From NCBI RefSeq assembly GCF_963662555.1, contig NZ_OY759719.1, positions 888,985-952,984 of the forward strand: a DNA stretch of 64,000 nucleotides, read 5' to 3'. Positions 54,030 to 63,162 of this stretch are shown one piece after another. The notes under the pieces are model-generated. The model saw only the letters and a list, made by a program, of their open reading frames with translations, made no database searches and was not told where the DNA came from. Within the stretch, counting starts at the first letter, position 1. Each line of letters starts with the position of its first letter. The DNA is from Thiomicrorhabdus sp. GTDB lineage: Bacteria; Pseudomonadota; Gammaproteobacteria; Thiomicrospirales; Thiomicrospiraceae. The position numbers and the translations under genes are program-made.

Positions 54030-55332
54030 CATTGATATCTGGTAGTTCATTTTTAGAAGCGGCAATCTCTCTTGCCGCCGCTAATAATGCTAAACGAGCA
54101 ATAACCCCATAGGCATAAAAACGATTAGGGCTAGCGTCTGGATTTTGATTTTCATCAGGCAATACGCAAGACTCTTCAAAAGAGAGTGGCTCAAAATGCA
54201 TTCCAGGTGAATTTAAATTATCGGTTGAGGTTTTGCCTGTATGTACACGGTAAAACCCACCTATGACTTGACTACCAATCATGTAAACTACAGGTTCTGC
54301 TACCGCTTCATCAATTGTTTCATAAGTATAAACACCTTCTTGCACCAGCATTTGTTCAACTTGTAATCCTTCTTTAACCGATGCCATCTTATTACGTTGC
54401 TTACGGTTTAAATTAAGAATATCTTCAGGGCTGTCTACCGACATAATGGCCATACCATAGGTGCCGCTGTCTGACTTAACAATCACAAAAGGTTTGCAGT
54501 CAATATTGTGGGTGTCGTAATAAGTTTGGGTCTTTTCTAAAACTTGGTTAACCGCTTGTGCCAAATCTTCTATACCTGTTCGGTCTTTAAAGTTGATAGG
54601 CCCACATGGTATTGACATAGGGTTGATTAACCACTGATCAATATCAATCAGTTTGGCAAAAGATTCAGTTACATCAGAATAATGTGCAAAGTGTTCGGTT
54701 TTATAACGATTTGCCCAACCCAATTCCATTGGTGGTAATAAAGTTTGCTCAATACCTTCTAAAATTTCTGGGCGACCAGATGATAGGTCGTTATTGAGTA
54801 ATACTGCACACGGAAAAAAGTTCTCTACACCAACACGATTACCTTCTCTGATAAGAGGTTTTAAGATTAAGACATTGCCAGAAGGCAGTTCAATCAACAT
54901 TGGAGCGTTTAACTCAGGGTTAATTGAACCAATATGTACTTCATAACCCGCATTTTCTAAGATATTTTGTAGTGCAAAAAGGTTTTCAAAATAAAAGGTA
55001 TTACGGGTGTGGTTTTCTGGAATAATTAAAACCCCATCAGCAATAGGGCAAACTTGAGTGACTGCATTTTGTGCTGCATGCACAGCTAATGAGCGTAAAT
55101 CAGGGTGCAAATTATTGAAGCCAGCAGGAAATAAATTGGTATCTACTGGGGCAAGTTTATAACCCGCATTTCGCAAATCTACCGAACCGTAAAAGGGGGC
55201 TGGAGTGTTTTTAAACTGCTTTCTAAACCAAGCTTCAATTGTGTTTCGGTTGGAAAGTATATGTTCTTCTAATTTTAGTAAAGGCCCAGTTAAGGCCGTT
55301 TGTAAATGTGGAACTTGATTTATTGATGGCAT
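54022..55332 (-). CDS. gshA: Glutamate-cysteine ligase, Acidithiobacillus type
   Basis: The first glutathione step, 436 residues. It belongs to the separate 'gshA_ferroox' family of sulfur and iron oxidisers, not to E. coli GshA: STPAPFYGSVDLRN-like PAPFYGSVDLRNAGYKL, PVDTNLFPAGFNNL, VIVKSDSGTYGMAIM and GFYRVHTGKTSTDNLNSPGM. I chose the ATG at 55332. The frame runs up to a TTG at 55383 that adds 17 residues. It pairs with gshB 84 bp downstream. Confidence 0.9.
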   Translation of the reverse strand: MPSINQVPHLQTALTGPLLKLEEHILSNRNTIEAWFRKQFKNTPAPFYGSVDLRNAGYKLAPVDTNLFPAGFNNLHPDLRSLAVHAAQNAVTQVCPIADGVLIIPENHTRNTFYFENLFALQNILENAGYEVHIGSINPELNAPMLIELPSGNVLILKPLIREGNRVGVENFFPCAVLLNNDLSSGRPEILEGIEQTLLPPMELGWANRYKTEHFAHYSDVTESFAKLIDIDQWLINPMSIPCGPINFKDRTGIEDLAQAVNQVLEKTQTYYDTHNIDCKPFVIVKSDSGTYGMAIMSVDSPEDILNLNRKQRNKMASVKEGLQVEQMLVQEGVYTYETIDEAVAEPVVYMIGSQVIGGFYRVHTGKTSTDNLNSPGMHFEPLSFEESCVLPDENQNPDASPNRFYAYGVIARLALLAAAREIAASKNELPDINAI

Positions 55333-55450
55333 GCAAACATCTCTTTTAGGGTATCGATTTATGTCTATTATTTCCTTAGACAAAATTTGATATTCATTAT
55401 ACGCAGTTTGTATTTAACGATTTTAAAAACTAATCAGTTGGTTCAAGAAT

Positions 55451-57904
55451 TTATAGAATAATCTCTTCAGTTTCGCTAGATACAACCTGATCTTTACCAA
55501 GCTCTTTTGCCTTATAAAGATAGTTATCAGCGCGTTCAACGAGTTCAAAAGTGTTTTCGTTAGCTTGTAATGTGGCTACGCCAATACTGATTGTTTGAGT
55601 AAAACCTTGTTCAAAATTAATTTCTTTAACGCTAATTAACAACTTTTCAGCAAGTTGATAAGCTTGTTGCTGGTTGGTGTTTGGTGATATTAACATAAAC
55701 TCTTCACCACCCCAGCGTCCAAGCGTATCTGATGCTCTAATATTTTTAGTCAGACATTTGGATGTTTTAACAAGGACTTCATCGCCGACAAGGTGGCCAT
55801 AAAGATCATTAACTCGTTTGAAGTTGTCTAAATCAATCATAATCAATGAAAGTGGGGTTTGGTAACGTTGGCTTCTATTAATTTCTTTATTTAGCACCTT
55901 ATCTAGATGTTTGCGATTATAGGTGTTTGTTAAATAATCAGTGACTGAAAGTTGTTCTAATTTGTTATTGGTTTTTTCAAGATCATATTGCGTTGAAATC
56001 AACGCTGTATTTGTTTCTGTCAACTGAAGGTTTAGGCTTTTGAGTTTTCTGTTATACAGCAATATAAGCAATGCTATAAATAGCATTGGAATCATAATAA
56101 AAAAGACTCTTTTCCACTCAATTTCAGTTTTGTAATTCACGTTTAACCAAGAATCTTTTAATTGTGTTTTCGTTTTCTGATTTATGCTATTTAAGCTTTT
56201 TTGAATAATAGATTGCAATTCAGGCCAATCTTTACGTATTGCCATAGAAACATCGGCTCTAAAAGGTGTTTCGCCACTGATTTGAATGTTAGATAACCCT
56301 GCCGAACCTATGTGGTAAGAAACAACGGCGATATTATCAACATAACCAAATGCATTGCCCTGTGATACTGCACGCAGACCTTCTACTGGCGTATTGACCT
56401 CTTTAATGGTTAAATTAGGGTAATTCTGTTTAAGTAGTTCTTCTGAAGCATACCCCTTTACAACGGCAATAGTTGAATTGCCAAGTGTTTTTAAATCTTT
56501 AATAAAGTCCTGGCCTTTTTGAGTGGCAATCACCATTGGAAACTTAAGGTAAGGTAGGGTGAAGTTTAAGTATTTTCTTCGTTCAGGAGTTGATACAACA
56601 GCCGAGAACATATCAAGCTTATGTTCTTTAACATGTTCTACGGATTCTTGCCAATTTAGATCTGTTTTAGGAATAAATTTAATGCCTGTTAAAGAGGTAA
56701 GATATTTAAAGTACTCATTGGTAATACCTTGGTATTCACCCTTCTGGTTTAAAAACTCAATAGGCGCCCAATTCTGATCAATGGCCACCTTTACTGTTGG
56801 ATGTGCTTTTAGCCATGCAAGTTCGGCATCGGTAAATTCTAGTTTATGCGTTTCTTGTTGATAAATTCCTTTTGAAAAATCTAATTTGTTTTTAATTAAA
56901 TTATGCTGAATAAACAGTTTTTCAATATATTTAAAACGCCCCTCATCTAATGTACCAATAGGGATTGAGTCTGCCTGCATAGCATCATCAATAACATTGG
57001 CCTCATACATAAGATGTTCATAACTTTTATCGACTTTTAAGGTGTTGATAATATAGTTTATGATTTCGTCTTTGTGGCTTAAAGCATATTGCCAGCCTTT
57101 AATAGAAGCACGTTTAAAGCGGTTAACTCTGTCTGGATGGTTTTTGCGTTCATTTTGATTGGTGAATAACATATCACCATATAAATCCACACCATAGTTC
57201 ATAGGGTTAATGATTTGAATTTTGATACCTTTTTTCATAAAAAAGTATGGTTCATTTGATAGATAACCAGGAAAGGCTTGAACTTGGCCGGTCAGTAACA
57301 TTTCAGGCCCTGATTTAATAATCACACGGTCCAGATTTGGCATGACATCATTGTGATTCATCATGGCTAATAATGGAAAACCATCGGTATCTTTATTGTA
57401 AAAGGCAATATTTTTGCCATCTAAGTCATATAGGCTTTTAATTCCGCTTGATTGTAGGGTGATAAATACTTGTGGCGAATGTTGAAAAATAGGGGCAACA
57501 ATCGATAGCGGAGCACCTTTAGAAAGATAAAGGAGCAGAATTGAATCGGCAACTCCATATTCGGATTCACCATCTATGACTTGTTGAATGTTGTTAACAA
57601 AAGTATCTCTTTCTTTGATGGTGACATCTAGGCCTTCATCTTTATAAAAACCTTTGAGCTTTGCAGCGTAATACCCTGCAAACTGAAACTGATTAAGCCA
57701 CTTAAGTTGCAGTGAAACATGTTCTAGTTTGGCATCCTGATTTGTAATTACGTTACTTTCAAGGGGAGAGTTTTTGGTTGTTGTAGAAGGGGGTTTTTCA
57801 TTAGGCGAACTAGTCACGTTTGCCATTGCAGAAGTGGAGAGAGAGAACCAAATAAATGAAAAACAGATTAAAACCCATTTTTGTAAATAAAGAGTGTTTT
57901 TCAT
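55451..57904 (-). CDS. Membrane diguanylate cyclase with two periplasmic binding-protein domains
   Basis: An 817-residue protein with a signal peptide. An NMT1/THI5-like ligand domain is at about 55-340 (LQLKWLNQFQFAGYYAAKLKGFY), a second solute-binding domain (SBP3 family, HisJ-like) at about 365-600 (VKVAIDQNWAPIEFLNQKGEY), then one TM segment (about 615-635), a short helix and GGDEF at about 660-812 with intact RWGGEEF. Both sensors are usual in c-di-GMP or histidine kinase proteins; the ligand could be an amino acid, taurine or thiamine precursor, but this is inference. Confidence 0.9.
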   Translation of the reverse strand: MKNTLYLQKWVLICFSFIWFSLSTSAMANVTSSPNEKPPSTTTKNSPLESNVITNQDAKLEHVSLQLKWLNQFQFAGYYAAKLKGFYKDEGLDVTIKERDTFVNNIQQVIDGESEYGVADSILLLYLSKGAPLSIVAPIFQHSPQVFITLQSSGIKSLYDLDGKNIAFYNKDTDGFPLLAMMNHNDVMPNLDRVIIKSGPEMLLTGQVQAFPGYLSNEPYFFMKKGIKIQIINPMNYGVDLYGDMLFTNQNERKNHPDRVNRFKRASIKGWQYALSHKDEIINYIINTLKVDKSYEHLMYEANVIDDAMQADSIPIGTLDEGRFKYIEKLFIQHNLIKNKLDFSKGIYQQETHKLEFTDAELAWLKAHPTVKVAIDQNWAPIEFLNQKGEYQGITNEYFKYLTSLTGIKFIPKTDLNWQESVEHVKEHKLDMFSAVVSTPERRKYLNFTLPYLKFPMVIATQKGQDFIKDLKTLGNSTIAVVKGYASEELLKQNYPNLTIKEVNTPVEGLRAVSQGNAFGYVDNIAVVSYHIGSAGLSNIQISGETPFRADVSMAIRKDWPELQSIIQKSLNSINQKTKTQLKDSWLNVNYKTEIEWKRVFFIMIPMLFIALLILLYNRKLKSLNLQLTETNTALISTQYDLEKTNNKLEQLSVTDYLTNTYNRKHLDKVLNKEINRSQRYQTPLSLIMIDLDNFKRVNDLYGHLVGDEVLVKTSKCLTKNIRASDTLGRWGGEEFMLISPNTNQQQAYQLAEKLLISVKEINFEQGFTQTISIGVATLQANENTFELVERADNYLYKAKELGKDQVVSSETEEIIL

Positions 57905-58042
57905 TGAAGTTAAGGTTAAACCCAGATTTCTATTAAGTATGAATAAGAGGTGTGGATTTTACTTTAAATAGGCTATACCGTCATGGGTAAAGTTAACTAC
58001 TCAAGGTGTAAAAATGGGTGTTTTGCTTAAAATAAAACAAGA

Positions 58043-58789
58043 TTAAGAAAAATCACCCCATAAAGTTTGCAATATGGCCAATATAGCCGGACCTGCAGTT
58101 TCTGTTCTCAATATTCGTGGACCAAGTTGAATAGGGGTTAAGCCCGCTTTTTTTGATTGTTCCACTTCACTGTCTGTTAAACCACCTTCTGGGCCAATAA
58201 GAAGGTGAATGGGAGTGGTCGTTTTTGGCTGCGCCACATTGGCGATATGATTATTTGAATAAGGGTCAAGTACTAAACCAAATAGTATTTGATTTGCTTG
58301 AATTTCAGTTAACCAGGCCTGGTAATTCTTGATAGGCAATATTTCAGGTACAAGGTTCCGACCACTTTGCTCACAAGCATTAATGACAATGGCTTGCCAT
58401 TGGTTACGACGCTTTTCTAATTTATCGTCTTGCAGTTTAACATCACATCGTTCAGTAAACACCGGTTGAATAGCTGAAACCCCAAGTTCGACCGCTTTTT
58501 GAATGGAGTAATCCATACGGTCGCCTTTAGAGATACCCTGAACCAATACCGTATGAATGGGAGACTCATTATTGGACTCTTCAACGCTTTCGATAGAAAA
58601 ATCAGCCGTTCTTCGACTAGTGACAACAAGCTTACCCCTGGCAACTAAACCTTTGCCGTTAAAGGCTTCAATCAGGTAGCCGTTCTTAAGACGAAGGACG
58701 GTAAGAGCGTAATGTGCCTGCTCTTTAGGTAAAGCAATAGTCTCATTTTCTTGAAAATTGCCTTCTAAAAACAGGCGAGTAATACGCAT
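58043..58789 (-). CDS. rsmE: 16S rRNA (uracil-1498-N3)-methyltransferase
   Basis: A SPOUT methyltransferase of 248 residues. PUA-like N-terminus (HYALTVLRLKNGYLIEAFNGKG), KGDRMDYSIQKAVELGV, and the knot with LLIGPEGGLTDSEV and LGPRILRTETAGPAIL. A perfect dispersed palindrome encodes NYQAWLT. It follows metF by 11 bp. Confidence 0.94.
   Translation of the reverse strand: MRITRLFLEGNFQENETIALPKEQAHYALTVLRLKNGYLIEAFNGKGLVARGKLVVTSRRTADFSIESVEESNNESPIHTVLVQGISKGDRMDYSIQKAVELGVSAIQPVFTERCDVKLQDDKLEKRRNQWQAIVINACEQSGRNLVPEILPIKNYQAWLTEIQANQILFGLVLDPYSNNHIANVAQPKTTTPIHLLIGPEGGLTDSEVEQSKKAGLTPIQLGPRILRTETAGPAILAILQTLWGDFS
58312..58323. repeat. Dispersed palindrome inside rsmE
   Basis: Perfect ACCAGGCCTGGT, symmetric over 14 bp, read as Tyr-Gln-Ala-Trp-Leu on the minus strand. 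Confidence 0.9.
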
Positions 58790-58800
58790 AGCGAGTTAAC

Positions 58801-59652
58801 CTATTTAAACGTTAATGACTTCGTGATTTCTAAAGTAGGTTCAACACTGTTCATACTGTAAAAATGTACGCCTGGAGCACCTTCATCTAATAGTCTTTGA
58901 GCAAGTTCTTGAACCACATCTTTACCAAAAGAAAGAAGGCTCTCTTTATCATCCTCAAAACTTTCTAAACGGCATTTTAACCAACGAGGTACTTCGGCAC
59001 CACAACCTTCAGAAAAACGAATCAAGTTTTCATAGTTGGTGATAGGCATAATCCCGGGAATAATCGGAATATCTATGCCATTACGCTCACAATTATCAAT
59101 AAAATAACGGTAACTATCAAAGTTAAAAAAGTACTGGGTGATTGCTGAATCGGCACCTTGTTCTACTTTGTGTTTAAACCATTTAATACCAATGTCACAG
59201 TTACGTGCTTGTGGGTGAGTTTCAGGATATGCTGCTACTTCAAGATGAAACGTATCGCCACGAGTGTCTTTAATAAATTTTACTAAATCACTGGCGTATT
59301 TAAATTCACCTGGATCCATCATACCTGATGGCAAATCACCACGAAGGGCCACAATACGGTTTATCCCTAATTCTTCATAGGTATCTAATAACTGGGTAAC
59401 GCTTTCTTGGCAAGCACCAATACACGTTAAGTGTGGTGCCGCTGCATTTGGTGTGTTTTGTTGAATATACTTTACGGTTTCAAGGGTTTTTTCTTGAGTT
59501 GTACCGCCTGCACCATAGGTAACAGACATATATTCAGGGTTTAAAGTACTTAATTCATCAATAACGGTTTTAAGCTTTTCCATGCCAGGTTCGGTTCTTG
59601 GAGGGAAAAACTCTAAACTAAATTTTTGTTCATATTTTTGTTGAGATTTCAT
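58801..59652 (-). CDS. metF: Methylenetetrahydrofolate reductase
   Basis: Makes 5-methyl-THF for methionine synthesis with FAD and NAD(P)H, 283 residues. FSLEFFPPRTEPG, SVTYGAGG, ALRGDLP, VAAYPETHPQA, GADSAITQYFF and PGIMPITNY. It lies downstream of metK, which suggests a methyl-cycle unit (metK - metF - rsmE), although a pair of dispersed palindromes separates metK and metF. Confidence 0.95.
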   Translation of the reverse strand: MKSQQKYEQKFSLEFFPPRTEPGMEKLKTVIDELSTLNPEYMSVTYGAGGTTQEKTLETVKYIQQNTPNAAAPHLTCIGACQESVTQLLDTYEELGINRIVALRGDLPSGMMDPGEFKYASDLVKFIKDTRGDTFHLEVAAYPETHPQARNCDIGIKWFKHKVEQGADSAITQYFFNFDSYRYFIDNCERNGIDIPIIPGIMPITNYENLIRFSEGCGAEVPRWLKCRLESFEDDKESLLSFGKDVVQELAQRLLDEGAPGVHFYSMNSVEPTLEITKSLTFK

Positions 59653-59675
59653 TTTGTCTCTCTCTCTATATTCTT

Positions 59676-59711
59676 ACCAGGCCTGTAAAATCTGCTTTTA
59701 CCAGGCCTGGT
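59676..59711. repeat. Dispersed palindrome, partial plus perfect copy 24 bp apart
   Basis: ACCAGGCCTGTA (59676-59687) and perfect ACCAGGCCTGGT (59700-59711). Same spacing and order as at 5045-5080. It lies between metK and metF. Confidence 0.9.
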
Positions 59712-59781
59712 GAATATTTATTTTGTATAGATTTGATCCGAATTTAAGGCTATTGACTAAAGACTAACTCGGTTAACAGTC

Positions 59782-60942
59782 TTAAAGGCCTGCGTCTGCT
59801 CTTAATGCATCCGCTTTGTCAGTTTTTTCCCAAGTGAATTCAGGTAATTCACGACCAAAGTGACCATAAGAAGCGGTTTTTTGGTAGATTGGACGGTATA
59901 AATCTAACATAGCAATTAGTCCTTTTGGACGTAAGTCAAAGTGTTCACGAACCAGTCTTTCAATTAACTGAGTGGCCACTTTTTCGGTACCAAATGTTTC
60001 AATGCTGATAGAGGTTGGTTCTGCTACGCCAATTGCGTAAGAGACTTGAATCTCACATTTATCAGCAAGACCAGCAGCCACAATGTTTTTTGCAACATAA
60101 CGACCAGCATAAGCAGCAGAACGATCTACTTTTGAAGGATCTTTACCAGAAAAAGCACCACCACCGTGACGAGCCATGCCGCCATAAGTATCTACAATGA
60201 TTTTACGGCCAGTTAAGCCCGCATCACCTACTGGTCCGCCAATGACAAAACGCCCTGTTGGGTTAATGTGATATTGAGTGTCAGCATGCAACCATTCTGC
60301 AGGAAGAACAGGTTTAATAATCTCTTCCATAATCGCTTCGCGTAGGGTTTTGTTATCAATGTCTGGGCCGTGTTGAGTTGATAAAACAACAGCATCAATC
60401 GCAACTGGTTGACCATCTTCATAACGTAGTGTTACCTGGCTTTTTGCATCTGGACGAAGCCAATTTAATAGGCCAGATTTACGAACTTGAGCTTGGCGTT
60501 CCATTAGACGGTGTGCGTAATAGATTGGTGCAGGCATTAAAACGTCGGTTTCATTTGACGCATAACCAAACATTAAACCTTGGTCTCCTGCTCCTTGTTC
60601 ATGCTCAGCTGTGTCATCCACGCCCATTGCAATTTCAGGTGACTGCTTACCAATTGATGAAAGTACCGCACAGGTTTCGCCATCAAAACCTAAATCACCG
60701 TGGTCGTATCCAATCTCTTTAACAACTTTACGTACTAGCTCTTCTTGGTCAACCCAAGCTTCAGTGGTAATTTCACCACCCAGCATAACCATACCGGTTT
60801 TTACAAAAGTCTCACAGGCTACACGAGCACGTGGGTCTTGTTTTAAGATTGCGTCAAGCATGGCATCAGAAATTTGGTCAGCAATTTTATCTGGATGACC
60901 TTCAGATACTGATTCTGAAGTAAATACAGTTGTTTTAGTCAT
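59782..60942 (-). CDS. metK: S-adenosylmethionine synthetase
   Basis: Makes SAM from methionine and ATP, 386 residues, full length. [84 protein letters not shown]. The start has GAGGAA 8 bases away, inside a CGAGGAAC that is repeated upstream in a structured leader (see the leader entry). metF and rsmE follow. Confidence 0.97.
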   Translation of the reverse strand: MTKTTVFTSESVSEGHPDKIADQISDAMLDAILKQDPRARVACETFVKTGMVMLGGEITTEAWVDQEELVRKVVKEIGYDHGDLGFDGETCAVLSSIGKQSPEIAMGVDDTAEHEQGAGDQGLMFGYASNETDVLMPAPIYYAHRLMERQAQVRKSGLLNWLRPDAKSQVTLRYEDGQPVAIDAVVLSTQHGPDIDNKTLREAIMEEIIKPVLPAEWLHADTQYHINPTGRFVIGGPVGDAGLTGRKIIVDTYGGMARHGGGAFSGKDPSKVDRSAAYAGRYVAKNIVAAGLADKCEIQVSYAIGVAEPTSISIETFGTEKVATQLIERLVREHFDLRPKGLIAMLDLYRPIYQKTASYGHFGRELPEFTWEKTDKADALRADAGL

Positions 60943-61081
60943 TTTTTGTTCCTCGAAAAGAATGAATTATATTAAAAACGAGGTACGGGGCAGTGCTGGG
61001 AACTTAGAAAAATCTAGGGAGGGTTCCTCGCTTTAGCCGTACTTTTTAAGCGCCCGCAAGCTGATAATCAAATCGGCGCAT
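60943..61081 (-). ncRNA. Candidate structured cis-regulatory leader of metK
   Basis: About 140 nt of leader. On the minus strand CGAGGAAC occurs twice, at 61030-61023 (A) and 60955-60948 (C). C contains the ribosome site. Between them GUACCUCG (B, 60986-60979) is complementary to either A or C (seven of eight). GUACGG (61042-61037) can pair with CCGUAC (60988-60983), overlapping B, and GGAAC (within A) can pair with GUUCC (61003-60999) around a UAGA/UCUA hairpin. This gives two exclusive states, ribosome site free or closed, as in a translational riboswitch. It does not match any SAM or SAH class I can recall. Confidence 0.5.
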
Positions 61082-61087
61082 TTGTTT

Positions 61088-61116
61088 ATTATCGTATATT
61101 TTTTTTTAAGGTTCAA
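61088..61116 (-). promoter_or_regulatory. metK promoter
   Basis: On the minus strand -35 TTGAAC (61111-61116), a 17-bp spacer and -10 GATAAT (61088-61093). The start point would be near 61081, so a leader of about 140 nt precedes metK. Confidence 0.7.
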
Positions 61117-61248
61117 GTTGAACTCAAAAAAACCAATTGTATCTGTTTGGTTTTGTCATCTGCTTGTCACCTTATATTAATGTTTTTTTAATCACGATGG
61201 TTCAAGTAAAGCTCTACTATTCGCCAATTAAATAATTGAAAAAACATT

Positions 61249-63102
61249 ATGCCGCTATTTAACAAAATTGATTCTAACAATAGAAAAAGTCGACATGTAA
61301 ATGTGTTGAATGCAAGTCAACGCCTTATGCTTATGCAGTCTAGCTTGGGTATGGAGTTGTTAGATATTGTTGATAATGAGTCACTGCAATGTGTGTTTCA
61401 ACCGATTGTTGATATTAAAAGAAAGCGTACTTGTGCTTTTGAAGGCTTAGTTAGAGGGCCTTTTAATTCGGTGCTTCATCATCCTTTAAATTTATTTAAA
61501 GTGGCAGATGAACAGGGGGTTTTGTATGAATTAGATACCTTTGTTAGGATTGCATCCATTAAATCATTCGCTCAGCAAGCCGCAAAAGATGAACATTTGC
61601 ACCTGTTTTTGAATATTTCCATTAATGCTGTGATGAATTCATCACATCAAAAAGGCGTTACGCTTGAAGCTTTGGAATATTATGGCATTTCTCCTGAAAG
61701 GGTGGTGATTGAAATCACTGAATTACAGCCCGTAGATAACTTTGAAGCCTTTGTTACCGCAATTAATTATTACCGATCTATTGGTTTTAAGGTTGCAATT
61801 GATGACTTAGGCAGTGGCTATAATGGATTACGAATATGGTCAGAAGTTCGCCCTGATTTTGTCAAAATTGACCGACATTTTGTCTCTGATATCCATTTGC
61901 ATGATGATAAAAGAATGTTTATGGAAACCTTAATGACCTTAGCAAATAGTACCAATACTAAGGTAGTTGCCGAAGGAGTGGAAACAGAGAAAGAATTAGA
62001 GGTGTTAACTCAGTTAGGCGTGGATTTGATGCAGGGCTATTTGTTTAAAAAGCCAGAAGAAAAAATTAGTGAAGATTTGCTCTATGAATGGCCTGAAAAG
62101 CAGTTGGACAACAAAGCTGGAAAAGATGAAGACACCGTTGCCGAAATCGCCTTTGAACACCCCATCGTAAAACCTCATCATCTTGTTAATGAGGTTTCAG
62201 AAATGTTTTTACAACACGCAGAGTTAGATTATTTTCCTGTAGTGGGTGGTAAGCAGGTTGTTGGCATGATTTGGCGACGTGATTTAATGAATTTACTGGC
62301 CAGTAAGTTTGGTCAAGAATTGCATGCCAGAAAATCTGTGGCGAGCGTAATGGATAAAGCCCCTATTATTGTTGATTCAGGAACCTCCCTTGTTGATTTG
62401 AGTCGCTTAGTAACCGACAGTAATGAATTTGGCTCAAGAGATGCATTTATTGTAGAAAAAAAGAAAAAATATTTAGGTTGCGGTAATTTTAGAGATCTAC
62501 TTAGAAAAATCACCGATTTAAAAGTGGAAAGTGCTCAGTTTGCTAATCCTTTATCGGGTTTACCAGGTAATGTGCCTATTCAAAAAGGGCTTAATAAACT
62601 GTTAAAAAACAAACAAGATTTTATGGTTATGTACATCGATGTAGATAACTTTAAGCCGTTTAATGACAGCTATAGTTTTGAAGAGGGTGATGGCGTTATC
62701 AGATTAATTGCTGATATTCTTAAACAAGTGTTACCTGAAGAACTGGTGCTACATGGCGATACTTTTATTGGACACATCGGGGGCGATGATTTTGTCGTCA
62801 TGGGTACGTTTATTGAAGATTATATTGGTTGGGCAGAGACAATCTTAAAAATGTTTAAAGAAGAAATTTTGCATTTCTACACCCAAGAGGATCAGCTTCA
62901 AGGAGGGATTAAGGCATTTGATAGAGAGGGACAAGCTAGGTTTTACCCTCTGATGGGATTGTCTATAGGAGTGTTACTAGTGAACCCTGAATCATTCGAA
63001 CATACTCAAAAGCTAGCTTCATATGCAACTAAAGCCAAAAAAGGTGCAAAAGCTGCAGGGGGTAATACCTATTTTATTGTTGATACAATAAATGATCTAT
63101 AA
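61249..63102 (+). CDS. EAL - CBS - GGDEF c-di-GMP protein
   Basis: A soluble 617-residue protein. EAL at about 35-275 with EGLVR, NISINAVM, DDLGSGYNGLR, KIDR and VVAEGVE intact, so phosphodiesterase activity is likely. Two CBS repeats at about 300-420 (RRDLMNLL, KKYLGCGNFRDLL) may bind a nucleotide. A GGDEF-like domain runs from about 445 to 610 with GGDDF instead of GGDEF or GGEEF, so cyclase activity is uncertain. The EAL-first order is that of a group with CBS in the middle. It lies divergent to metK. Confidence 0.88.
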   Translation: MPLFNKIDSNNRKSRHVNVLNASQRLMLMQSSLGMELLDIVDNESLQCVFQPIVDIKRKRTCAFEGLVRGPFNSVLHHPLNLFKVADEQGVLYELDTFVRIASIKSFAQQAAKDEHLHLFLNISINAVMNSSHQKGVTLEALEYYGISPERVVIEITELQPVDNFEAFVTAINYYRSIGFKVAIDDLGSGYNGLRIWSEVRPDFVKIDRHFVSDIHLHDDKRMFMETLMTLANSTNTKVVAEGVETEKELEVLTQLGVDLMQGYLFKKPEEKISEDLLYEWPEKQLDNKAGKDEDTVAEIAFEHPIVKPHHLVNEVSEMFLQHAELDYFPVVGGKQVVGMIWRRDLMNLLASKFGQELHARKSVASVMDKAPIIVDSGTSLVDLSRLVTDSNEFGSRDAFIVEKKKKYLGCGNFRDLLRKITDLKVESAQFANPLSGLPGNVPIQKGLNKLLKNKQDFMVMYIDVDNFKPFNDSYSFEEGDGVIRLIADILKQVLPEELVLHGDTFIGHIGGDDFVVMGTFIEDYIGWAETILKMFKEEILHFYTQEDQLQGGIKAFDREGQARFYPLMGLSIGVLLVNPESFEHTQKLASYATKAKKGAKAAGGNTYFIVDTINDL

Positions 63103-63124
63103 GTGGTTGCAACTTTAATGTAGA

Positions 63125-63161
63125 TTTAATCAATAATTTCAATTTATTAGTATTGATTAAA
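63125..63161. terminator. AT-rich hairpin between convergent GGDEF genes
   Basis: TTTAATCAATA and TATTGATTAAA form a perfect 11-bp inverted repeat with a 15-nt loop. A terminator role for both genes is possible, but the stem is weak. Confidence 0.45.
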
Positions 63162-63162
63162 G

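Noticed and set aside
60378..60898. Open frames opposite metK
   Set aside because: They overlap metK fully on the other strand and have no ribosome site or family likeness. They are shadows of a conserved gene.
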